7,041 nucleotides of DNA from Balneolales bacterium (GTDB taxonomy: Bacteria > Bacteroidota > Rhodothermia > Balneolales > Natronogracilivirgulaceae), in contig SKYW01000124.1 in the NCBI GenBank assembly GCA_007127695.1, forward strand, positions 1-7,041, read 5' to 3'. The notes below the pieces were generated by a model that ran no database searches, was not told the origin of the DNA, and was given only the letters and a program-made list of their open reading frames with translations. Positions within the stretch are counted from its first letter, which is position 1. Every line of letters begins with the position of its first letter. Positions 1-6,537 of this stretch are shown here, in pieces. The position numbers and the translations under genes were made by a program.

Positions 1-2300
1 AAATCATCATTCACGCGGCAGCAAACCAGACCCGCGTAGCCCTGATTGAAAATGGTGAATTAGCCCAATTATTTATAGAATCCCCGGAAAACCAACGCAC
101 TGTTGGTAATATCTATCTCGCCGAGGTACACAAGGTCATGGCGGGCATCCGTGCTGCGTTCATCGACATGGGAACCCAGAAAGATGCTTTTCTCCACTTC
201 TCTGATACCGGTGAGCACCTGGAGAATTACCTGATCATGCTCAACGGCGAGGATGCCATCCCCAGGAAGGCCCTCGAGGAAATCCGCAAGGATAAAAACA
301 ACGGGAACGGGTCTGTCACCCAGGAACAGAATCGCGCAGGGGCCCTGCTTGCCCCCAAGCAGAAAGTGCTGGTACAGATTGTCAAGGAGCCCATCGGCTC
401 CAAGGGACCACGCGTATCCACCAATATCACGGTTGCCGGACGCTTTCTCGTGCTTATACCGATGGGTGAGTATGTAGCCGTATCCAAACGGATCCGAAGC
501 CATAAAGAGCGCCGGCGTCTGCGGTCGTGCATCTCATCGGTGCTGCCCGACGGATTCGGCGTGATTGTCAGAACCCTGGCCGAGGGACAGTCCGAGGAAG
601 CCCTTCATAAAGACCTCAAGGACGTGCTGGACAAATGGCAGGCTATTCTGGAAAAGCTGAAAGAAGCCAAACCGCCTGCCCTGCTGCATCAGGATATGGA
701 CATGACCGAGAGCCTGGTGCGCGATCTGTTTGCCAAGGACTACAGCCGCATCCTGATCGATGATGCCAAGATCCACCGGTCGATAAAGTCCTATGTCTCC
801 CGCGTGGCGCCCAACATGGTGCCCAACATCGAGCTGTACAAGGGTTCAGAGCACATTTTTGACTACATGAAGATATCGCGGGATGTGGATTCGGTCTTCA
901 GTCCACGCGTGAAAATGCCTAGTGGCGGCTACCTTATCTTCGAACAGACCGAGGCGATGTACGTGGTGGATGTGAACTCCGGCCGCTATGCCGCCAAACG
1001 CGATCAGGAGGAAAACTCGCTTAAAACCAATCTTGAGTCGGCCCGGGAGATCGCCAAACAGCTTCGTCTGCGCGATATTGGCGGAATCATCGTAGTCGAC
1101 TTCATCGACCAGCGCGAGGATGCAAACCGGAAGAAAGTCTACGACGAACTGAAACGTGAGTTCCGGAAAGACCGTGCAAAAACGAATGTCCTGCCCATGA
1201 GCGACTTCGGACTGGTTCAGATCACACGCCAGCGGATACGTCCGAGTGTGGTCAAATCGGTATCGAAAGTGTGTCCCATGTGCGGCGGGTCGGGTAGCAT
1301 TATTTCTCAGAACACCGTGGTTGTGGATATCGAAAGCTGGCTCACCAAGTTCAAGTACAACTACAAGGGGTACTTCACGCTCGATCTGCACCTGAATCCC
1401 TATCTGAAATCCATGGTGCAGCGGGGATGGGTCAGCCAGCGGCTTAAATGGCTGTTCAGCTACCGGCTCAACATCAACATGATGGGCGATGACACCATGT
1501 CCATGAACGATTTCAAGTTCATGCTGCACAACTCCGAAATTGACATCACCGATGCGGTTCTCAATGACCAGCCGATTGAGAAAGCGATCACCGAAGCCGA
1601 TCTGCGCGGACCTAACGGCTCACAGAAGAAGAGTGACGATCCCGGCCTGGATTATTTCAAAAAGGATTCGAAACGAGGCGGTGGAAAAGGCAGGACGGGT
1701 GGCACTGACAGCCGGGGAGGCCCCCGGGATGCACAACAGCGCGGCAAGGGCGGCGCCCAAAAAGGCCCGGATTCACAGCCGGACAGAAAATCCGGTGGCA
1801 AAGGATCACAACGCCCGGATCGTGACGATAGCCGGTCCGCCAGTGACGGCCGCAAGGGCGATGATTCCAAACAGGAGTCACCCAAAAAACAGACACAAAA
1901 GCAGTCACGGGCACAGGGTCAGTCCCAGAAGAAGTCACAGGCTCAGACAGAAAGCAAAGGAACGGCATCAGACGGCAAAGAGGATTCCCGCAAAAAAACG
2001 GCTTCTTCAAAGCCCAATCCCAAAGCAAAATACTACAAATCATCCCGGGATGAGCCGGACAAGAAATCCGGTGAAAGTGATGCTGAAAAGAGTCAGGCTG
2101 AGGACACGCATAAAGAAAGTCCGGCAAAGGAGCAGCAGGATCCGCAAAAACCAAAGAAGCAGCCTGATCCCAGCGGTCACGAAAGCATCGTGACAGACCA
2201 GAAACCGGAAAAAGAGGATAACTCCCATCTCCCGTCGGCTGTTGAAGTCGCCAGACAGCACCGGATCGAAAAAGAAGAGCAAGAAAAAAAGGAAAACTGA
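1..2300 (+). CDS. rng: Ribonuclease E/G family endoribonuclease, 5'-truncated by window edge, with long disordered tail
   Basis: Single-strand-specific endoribonuclease of the RNase E/G family, which in bacteria matures rRNA and starts mRNA decay in the cytoplasm. The reading frame is already open at base 3 and begins [19 protein letters not shown], matching the family's extreme N-terminus, so probably only a few residues lie upstream; the internal ATG at 138 is not the start. Numbering visible residues from base 3 (765 in all): S1-like RNA-binding region about 35-160, with a charged insertion; catalytic region with Mg-binding Asp323 (YVVDVNSGR) and Asp366 (IIVVDFID); [13 protein letters not shown]; then the Zn-link CPMC (Cys424, Cys427) that joins protomers in the family. 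The conserved part ends near residue 535. From there to the stop the protein is Lys/Gln/Ser/Asp/Gly-rich low complexity, about 230 residues beyond an RNase G-like core, with no domain I recognise. It ends 7 bases before hslV, so co-transcription is likely. RNase G versus RNase E naming is uncertain; the core is of RNase G type. Confidence 0.94.
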   Translation, partial: IIIHAAANQTRVALIENGELAQLFIESPENQRTVGNIYLAEVHKVMAGIRAAFIDMGTQKDAFLHFSDTGEHLENYLIMLNGEDAIPRKALEEIRKDKNNGNGSVTQEQNRAGALLAPKQKVLVQIVKEPIGSKGPRVSTNITVAGRFLVLIPMGEYVAVSKRIRSHKERRRLRSCISSVLPDGFGVIVRTLAEGQSEEALHKDLKDVLDKWQAILEKLKEAKPPALLHQDMDMTESLVRDLFAKDYSRILIDDAKIHRSIKSYVSRVAPNMVPNIELYKGSEHIFDYMKISRDVDSVFSPRVKMPSGGYLIFEQTEAMYVVDVNSGRYAAKRDQEENSLKTNLESAREIAKQLRLRDIGGIIVVDFIDQREDANRKKVYDELKREFRKDRAKTNVLPMSDFGLVQITRQRIRPSVVKSVSKVCPMCGGSGSIISQNTVVVDIESWLTKFKYNYKGYFTLDLHLNPYLKSMVQRGWVSQRLKWLFSYRLNINMMGDDTMSMNDFKFMLHNSEIDITDAVLNDQPIEKAITEADLRGPNGSQKKSDDPGLDYFKKDSKRGGGKGRTGGTDSRGGPRDAQQRGKGGAQKGPDSQPDRKSGGKGSQRPDRDDSRSASDGRKGDDSKQESPKKQTQKQSRAQGQSQKKSQAQTESKGTASDGKEDSRKKTASSKPNPKAKYYKSSRDEPDKKSGESDAEKSQAEDTHKESPAKEQQDPQKPKKQPDPSGHESIVTDQKPEKEDNSHLPSAVEVARQHRIEKEEQEKKEN

Positions 2301-2307
2301 GCCGCAT

Positions 2308-2850
2308 ATGACATTCAAGCTTGATGCAACAACCGTACTGGGAATCATCCACAATGGAAAGGTCTGCATTGGCGGTGACGGACAGGCCACCCTGGACAAG
2401 GTGGTGATGAAAGCCAACGTCCAGAAAGTCCGGCATCTGTACAACAAACAGGTGCTGGCCGGGTTCGCCGGATCCACGGCCGATGCCTTTACCCTGTTTG
2501 AGCGATTTGAGGACAAGCTCAACCAGTACAACGGGACCATCGAACGCGCAGCGGTGGAACTGGCCAAGGAGTGGCGCAGCGACCGCTATCTGCGCCGGCT
2601 TGAGGCGCTGCTGGTTGTCATGAACCAGGAACGCGGCCTGTTGATATCCGGTCAGGGCGATGTCATTGAACCCGATGATCACATTTTGTCGATCGGCAGC
2701 GGAGGGTCCTTCGCCCTGGCAGCCGCCCGGGCTCTCAAGCAGAACGCACCCGACCTGACGGCCCGCGAAATGGTGGAACAGTCGCTGCACATTGCAGCGG
2801 ATATCTGCATCTATACCAATCACAATCTAACCCTGCTTGACATTGAGTGA
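2308..2850 (+). CDS. hslV: ATP-dependent protease subunit HslV (ClpQ), threonine peptidase
   Basis: Proteolytic subunit of the HslVU complex, a cytoplasmic proteasome-related machine in which HslV double hexamers degrade proteins unfolded by HslU. The 180-residue product is close to the usual 175-180. The start at 2308 gives a seven-residue propeptide (MTFKLDA) followed by TTVLG, so Thr8 is the expected N-terminal nucleophile after autoprocessing. Counting from it, the family's catalytic Asp17 and Lys33 correspond to Asp24 (GGDGQATL) and Lys40. Other hallmarks are [18 protein letters not shown] (51-68), IGSGGSFA (129-136) and the C-terminal DICIYTNHN. An ATG at 2242 is in frame but would add a lysine-rich stretch lying inside the tail of the upstream RNase gene, so it was rejected. 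The purine-rich AAGGA at 2289-2293 is rather far from the ATG, so the ribosome probably arrives partly from the preceding gene. The 3' end overlaps hslU. Confidence 0.98.
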   Translation: MTFKLDATTVLGIIHNGKVCIGGDGQATLDKVVMKANVQKVRHLYNKQVLAGFAGSTADAFTLFERFEDKLNQYNGTIERAAVELAKEWRSDRYLRRLEALLVVMNQERGLLISGQGDVIEPDDHILSIGSGGSFALAAARALKQNAPDLTAREMVEQSLHIAADICIYTNHNLTLLDIE

Positions 2851-4267
2851 TAATACCCCCCTTTTGAAAGACACCAACCTCACCCCAAGACAGATCGTCG
2901 AAGCCCTGGACACCTATATCATCGGCCAGGGTGATGCCAAAAAATCGGTCGCCATTGCCCTTCGCAACCGCTGGCGGCGCCTGAACTCGGATGAATCCAT
3001 CCGCGATGAAATCGTACCGAACAACATCATCCTGATCGGTCCCACCGGCGTCGGCAAAACCGAGATTGCACGCCGTCTGGCCAAACTGGCGCGCGCGCCC
3101 TTTGCGAAAGTGGAGGCCTCCAAGTACACCGAGGTCGGCTATGTCGGACGCGACGTGGAATCGATGATCCGTGATCTGACGGACATTGCCGTCTCCATGG
3201 TCAAATCCGAAATGCAGCAGCGCGTCATCAAAAAAGCTGCCGAACAGGTGGAAGAGCGGCTGCTGGACCTGCTCATCCCTCCCATGCGGAAATCGCCCTC
3301 TGACCGGCGAACCGGTTTTGAGTCCACCGATACGTCCTTCGACCCGGAGTCGGCGTCAGACGTGGAGCTCAATCAGCGCACCCGCGAGAAATTCCGTGAA
3401 AAATTGCGCAACGGCGAACTGGAAGACCGCAACGTGGAGATCAACGTACAGCCAAGCACCGGCAACCCGATGATGCAGATCTTCGGTCCGGGAGGCATGG
3501 AGGAGATGGGCATGAACCTGCAGGATATGCTGGGGAACCTCACCAAGGGCCGCACCAAGAAGCGTCAGATGAAAATCCGCGACGCACGGCCCATCCTGCT
3601 CAGCGAGGAGACCGAAAAACTGATCGACCATGACGCGGCCAATCAGGAGGCCATCGATCGGGTGCAGAACTCGGGCATCGTTTTCATCGACGAAATCGAC
3701 AAAGTCGCAGGCGGATCGACCGGCGACGGGCGCGGCGGACCAGATGTGAGCCGACAGGGTGTGCAGCGCGACATGCTGCCCATTGTCGAAGGCTCCAACG
3801 TATCCACCAAATACGGGATGGTCAAAACCGATCACATCCTTTTTATCGCCTCCGGTGCCTTCCATACGGCCAAACCCTCGGACCTGATTCCGGAACTGCA
3901 GGGCCGTTTCCCCATCCGGGTGGAAATGGACTCGCTGACCGAAGAAGACTTTTACAAGATCCTTACGATTCCCAAGAATGCCCTGACCAAGCAGTACACC
4001 GCCATGCTCAAAAGCGAAGGCGTGGATCTGGAATTCACCGACGACGCCATCCGCGAGATTGCCAAAGTGGCCGCCGAAGTGAATTCGGCGATCGAGAACA
4101 TCGGCGCACGGCGGCTTCAGACCATACTGTCAACGGTTCTGGAAGAGCTCCAGTTCGCCATCCCGGACGATATCAGCAGCGGCAAGGTCACGATCGATAA
4201 GGCGTATGTGGACCGCCAGCTCGAGAAACTCACGCGGGACAAGGACCTCAGCCATTATATCCTTTGA
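2837..4267 (+). CDS. hslU: ATP-dependent protease ATPase subunit HslU (ClpY)
   Basis: AAA+ unfoldase that recognises, unfolds and threads substrates into HslV. From the TTG at 2837 it is 476 residues, versus about 443 in E. coli; the excess is split between the N-terminus and the I-domain. Visible parts: N-terminal [17 protein letters not shown]; Walker A GPTGVGKT (68-75, Lys74); pore loop GYVG (101-104, Tyr102); inserted I-domain roughly 111-245, with a Met/Gly-rich stretch; Walker B VFIDEID (282-288); arginine finger region GRFPIRVE (Arg357); sensor 2 IGARRLQT (Arg425/Arg426); and the C-terminal LSHYIL, the tail that in this family docks into HslV. There is no in-frame ATG before the conserved N-terminus and a stop (TAA, 2828-2830) lies just upstream, so the start must be a non-ATG codon: TTG at 2837, 2843 or 2864. 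This gives an overlap of 14 or 8 bases with hslV for the first two, typical of translational coupling. No Shine-Dalgarno sequence is evident. Confidence 0.97.
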   Translation: MTLSDNTPLLKDTNLTPRQIVEALDTYIIGQGDAKKSVAIALRNRWRRLNSDESIRDEIVPNNIILIGPTGVGKTEIARRLAKLARAPFAKVEASKYTEVGYVGRDVESMIRDLTDIAVSMVKSEMQQRVIKKAAEQVEERLLDLLIPPMRKSPSDRRTGFESTDTSFDPESASDVELNQRTREKFREKLRNGELEDRNVEINVQPSTGNPMMQIFGPGGMEEMGMNLQDMLGNLTKGRTKKRQMKIRDARPILLSEETEKLIDHDAANQEAIDRVQNSGIVFIDEIDKVAGGSTGDGRGGPDVSRQGVQRDMLPIVEGSNVSTKYGMVKTDHILFIASGAFHTAKPSDLIPELQGRFPIRVEMDSLTEEDFYKILTIPKNALTKQYTAMLKSEGVDLEFTDDAIREIAKVAAEVNSAIENIGARRLQTILSTVLEELQFAIPDDISSGKVTIDKAYVDRQLEKLTRDKDLSHYIL

Positions 4268-4393
4268 GATTGCCATTTCAGTTGTCGTGCAACCAGGCAT
4301 CCTTTTTCACATATTATCTTGCTTGCCGGGAATGATTTGCGGAAAAAACCGCTTGATTCGTGAACGTGTTATTGTTTTATTGTTCGCTTGACG

Positions 4394-4422
4394 GTCAGGC
4401 ACTCGTCATGTGCCTGATTTTT
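4394..4422 (+). terminator. Rho-independent terminator of the rng-hslV-hslU operon
   Basis: TCAGGCAC (4395-4402) and GTGCCTGA (4410-4417) form a perfect 8-bp stem with the 7-base loop TCGTCAT, followed by five T residues (4418-4422) and an A/T-rich stretch. G4394 and T4418 can add a wobble pair. There is no T-run on the opposite side, so it acts in the plus direction only. It lies about 127 bases after the hslU stop, giving the operon a long 3' untranslated region. Confidence 0.88.
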
Positions 4423-4430
4423 AATTCCGT

Positions 4431-4457
4431 CGGGTAAGAATCCGGACATGCTTCCCG
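4431..4457 (+). repeat. Imperfect inverted repeat downstream of the terminator
   Basis: CGGG-t-AAG (4431-4438) can pair with CTTCCCG (4451-4457) as a 7-bp stem with one bulged T, around a 12-base loop that itself contains the palindrome TCCGGA. No T-run follows, so it is not a terminator. It could lie in the promoter region of the S41 gene or be chance; function unknown. Confidence 0.4.
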
Positions 4458-4548
4458 TTAGTGTTTAGTGCAATGTGATAAACCTGATCATCGATTGGAA
4501 ATTGCAATCCCGACCGGTGACAGTATCTGCCTGAAGCCTAAGTATCTT

Positions 4549-4566
4549 AAAATAACACGTTATTTT
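4549..4566. promoter_or_regulatory. 18-base inverted repeat just upstream of the S41 start, possible operator
   Basis: AAAATAAC and GTTATTTT are perfect 8-base inverted arms separated by AC, ending 16 bases before the ATG at 4583. The heptamer ACGTTAT inside it (4557-4563) recurs directly 18 bases downstream at 4575-4581, next to the start codon. Symmetry and position suit a regulator-binding site or an A/T-rich translation-initiation leader. The arms are mostly A/T, so chance is possible. No regulator gene is in the window. Confidence 0.4.
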
Positions 4567-4582
4567 TCAACAAAACGTTATA

Positions 4583-6472
4583 ATGAGTCTGAAACGCTAT
4601 CTGACCCCATCCTTGATCTCCATCATCGTACTTGCCCTCCTCTACGTATCCGGCGTCGACCGTGTACTGGCGGGAAGCAACACCCATGAGGTGAATCTCA
4701 AGAAATACGCAGAAGTTCAGCAAAAGATAATTGAGAACCATGTGGACGAGGCCAGCATAGAGGAACTTTACAAAAACAGCCTTCGGGGATTTGTACGGCG
4801 CCTCAGTGACACTACCATGACCATCCAGGGTACCCCGCTCGACACCACTTTTACCGATGTGAACATCACTTCGCTCAGGCAGTCATTCTCCCAGTTTGAA
4901 CGGGCTTACCTGTTCCTGGCCAACAATACCACTGTTGAAGAGAACCTGGATGAACGCGTGGAGGATGCCATCATCGCCATGTTCCGTCCGCTCGACCCGC
5001 ACTCGGTCTATATCAGGCCGGAGACCAGCGAACGTATCCAGGATGAGTTCACCGGACGATTTGAAGGAATCGGGATCCAGTTCCAGGTAATCGACGATAC
5101 CATCACCGTGATCTCGGCCATATCCAACGGTCCGAGCGACCAGCTTGGCATCCGGTCGGGCGACCGAATCGTCAAAATCGACGGCGATTCATCGGTTGGA
5201 TTCAGTGAGCAGGATGTGGTCCGCAGTCTGCGCGGCCCCAAGGGAACAAAAGTGACCGTGGGTATCCTGCGTCCGGGCACCCGTCACATGCTTGACTTCG
5301 AGATCGTACGTGATGAAATCCCGATCTACACCGTTGACAGCTCCTACATGCTGGACGATGCGACCGGCTATATCCGCGTGAACCGCTTTGCTGCCACCAC
5401 GCATGAAGAGTTCACACGGGCCATGAGAGATCTCCGGCAGCAGGACATGGAGCGCCTGGTGCTCGATCTGCGCGGCAACCCCGGCGGTTACCTGGAGCAG
5501 GCGGTGCGCATGGCCAACGACTTCTTCCCGCGTGGAACCACCCTCGTCGCCACCGAGAGCCGCCATGCCCGTTTCACCTCGGAATACCGCGCGCGCTATA
5601 ACGGCCCTTACCGCGAAATCCCCTTGATTGTACTTGTGAATGAGGGATCCGCTTCGGGAAGCGAAATCGTCAGCGGGGCCATCCAGGACCATGACCGCGG
5701 CCTGGTAGTGGGACGGCGGACCTTCGGAAAAGGCCTGGTGCAGCAACAGTATGAACTGCCCGACAACAGCAACATCCGCATCACCATATCCCGCTACCTG
5801 ACGCCGAGCGGACGCGAAATTCAGAAACCCTACAAGGATGGCCGCGAAAAATACGCCTACGAGATCTACACCCGTGACGACAGTGCCAGCGGAGATGTCC
5901 ATGAATTTATCAATACGGTGCCCGATTCACTGCGTTACCGCACTACGGCCGGACGCGAAGTCTTTGGAGGCGGAGGGGTTGTTCCTGATCACATCGTGGA
6001 TATCGAGACAGCCAGCGAGGCCTTTCTCCTGATGCGCCGCAACAATATCGGCACCTCTTTTGTGCGGGACTTCATCGACCGCAAGGGAACGGAATTCCGT
6101 GAGGATTGGGAGGACCGCTTCAGCGACTTCCGTACCGACTTCTCCTGGGCGGAATCCGAGCGGGACACATTCATGGAGCGGATGCTGGAGGCAGGCATGA
6201 TCGTCTCTGATACGGTCACCACCGTCCACTTTGATGACGACAACAAACTCTACGTCAACCCGGCCGATCTTGATGAGCAGCTCACAAGCCCGCTTGGCTT
6301 CATGAAAGCCGACCTGGCGCGCCAGATCTGGGGAAGCGAGTACTACTATCCCGTCATCAACGATGAGGTGGACCCGACAGTCAATATCGCACTCACGCTC
6401 TGGGAGCAGGTTGATAACCTCAAGGCCATGCGGGAAGAAGCCCTCAACGGCAACATGTCCAACGCCTGGTAG
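4583..6472 (+). CDS. S41 family C-terminal processing peptidase, exported, with PDZ domain
   Basis: Serine peptidase of the Ctp/Prc (tail-specific protease) family, expected to act on envelope proteins outside the cytoplasm. The 629-residue product starts MSLKRYLTPS with a hydrophobic segment at about 8-25 and a possible signal-peptidase site after Val-Leu-Ala30; it could instead remain a membrane anchor. Next come two helical stretches (38-81 and 101-144), the second ending in the family motif LDPHSVYI. A PDZ domain spans about 158-245. The peptidase core contains DLRGNPGG (295-302), the nucleophile Ser358 in NEGSASGSE and the general base Lys383 in FGKG, both present, so it should be active. 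GGGGVVPD (462-469) and a C-terminal helical part with KADLARQIWGSEYYYP (575-590) resemble S41 peptidases of the Bacteroidota/Rhodothermota group, which exceed the roughly 400-residue CtpA type. No Shine-Dalgarno sequence; the leader is A/T-rich. The gene stands alone between a terminator and a convergent neighbour. The natural substrate cannot be told from the sequence. Confidence 0.95.
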   Translation: MSLKRYLTPSLISIIVLALLYVSGVDRVLAGSNTHEVNLKKYAEVQQKIIENHVDEASIEELYKNSLRGFVRRLSDTTMTIQGTPLDTTFTDVNITSLRQSFSQFERAYLFLANNTTVEENLDERVEDAIIAMFRPLDPHSVYIRPETSERIQDEFTGRFEGIGIQFQVIDDTITVISAISNGPSDQLGIRSGDRIVKIDGDSSVGFSEQDVVRSLRGPKGTKVTVGILRPGTRHMLDFEIVRDEIPIYTVDSSYMLDDATGYIRVNRFAATTHEEFTRAMRDLRQQDMERLVLDLRGNPGGYLEQAVRMANDFFPRGTTLVATESRHARFTSEYRARYNGPYREIPLIVLVNEGSASGSEIVSGAIQDHDRGLVVGRRTFGKGLVQQQYELPDNSNIRITISRYLTPSGREIQKPYKDGREKYAYEIYTRDDSASGDVHEFINTVPDSLRYRTTAGREVFGGGGVVPDHIVDIETASEAFLLMRRNNIGTSFVRDFIDRKGTEFREDWEDRFSDFRTDFSWAESERDTFMERMLEAGMIVSDTVTTVHFDDDNKLYVNPADLDEQLTSPLGFMKADLARQIWGSEYYYPVINDEVDPTVNIALTLWEQVDNLKAMREEALNGNMSNAW

Positions 6473-6495
6473 GTGGTAATGCCATTCAGGTTTTT
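6465..6495 (+). terminator. Possible imperfect terminator of the S41 peptidase gene
   Basis: CCTG (6465-6468) pairs with CAGG (6487-6490), and GGTGG (6472-6476) with CCATT (6482-6486, two G-T wobbles) around loop TAATG. A three-base bulge GTA sits on the left side. Five T residues follow (6491-6495). The stem overlaps the stop codon. The T-run and position support termination; the bulge and wobbles weaken it. Confidence 0.4.
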
Positions 6496-6508
6496 AGTGC
6501 GAATTAAC

Positions 6509-6526
6509 GGCACCCCAGGCACCCCG
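6509..6526. repeat. Nine-base tandem repeat in the convergent gap
   Basis: GGCACCCCA (6509-6517) is followed at once by GGCACCCCG (6518-6526), two near-identical nine-base units between the ends of the S41 gene and rsmE. Neither strand forms a strong hairpin here. It is probably a small slippage duplication; no function is implied. Confidence 0.6.
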
Positions 6527-6537
6527 GAATCGCTGAA

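Larger units (their letters stand above)
4268..4582. other. Intergenic region between hslU and the S41 peptidase gene
   Basis: A 315-base stretch without a credible gene. It is visibly more A/T-rich than the flanking genes. The left part (4268-4393) follows the hslU stop and contains only a small GCGG-A6-CCGC hairpin (4339-4352). A strong terminator follows at 4394-4422. The right part (4431-4582) must hold the promoter of the S41 gene and carries three inverted repeats (4431-4457, 4493-4509, 4549-4566). I could not place a promoter with confidence: TAAAAT at 4548-4553 resembles a -10 box but lacks a well-spaced -35, and no clear TAnnTTTG-type Bacteroidota element was found. Short open frames running through the region have no recognisable content. 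Confidence 0.8.

Noticed and set aside
846..1529. A 227-codon minus-strand open frame within the RNase core, and a similar one at 5189-5902 within the S41 gene
   Set aside because: Both are His/Val/Ala-rich mirror frames of well-supported genes, a usual shadow effect in moderately GC-rich DNA.
1540..2193. A 217-codon open frame on the plus strand inside the RNase tail, rich in Arg, Lys and Pro
   Set aside because: It lies wholly in the +1 frame of the low-complexity tail. Its composition is what shifted Lys/Gln/Ser codons produce and no domain is recognisable.
2242..2307. In-frame upstream ATG for hslV at 2242
   Set aside because: It would add 22 lysine-rich residues within the RNase gene and bury the catalytic threonine behind a 29-residue propeptide, unlike the usual short one.
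1657..2823. A 388-codon open frame on the minus strand across the RNase tail and hslV
   Set aside because: It is antisense to two confident genes, including the highly conserved hslV. Absence of stops follows from the codon use of the sense strand; the translation has no recognisable motif.
2837..2865. TTGACA at 2837-2842, matching a -35 promoter consensus at the hslV-hslU overlap
   Set aside because: No -10 element sits about 17 bases downstream; GATAAT at 2849 is far too close. The bases are explained by the overlapping coding frames.
4579..4584. TATAAT overlapping the S41 start codon as a -10 box
   Set aside because: Transcription would begin inside the coding region, and the next start would lose the signal sequence. 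It is more likely a by-product of the A/T-rich leader.
4206..4741. Short open frames in the hslU-S41 intergenic region (plus strand 4206-4391 and 4468-4689, minus strand 4547-4741)
   Set aside because: They overlap confident genes or the terminator and have no ribosome binding site, conserved motif or coding-like composition.
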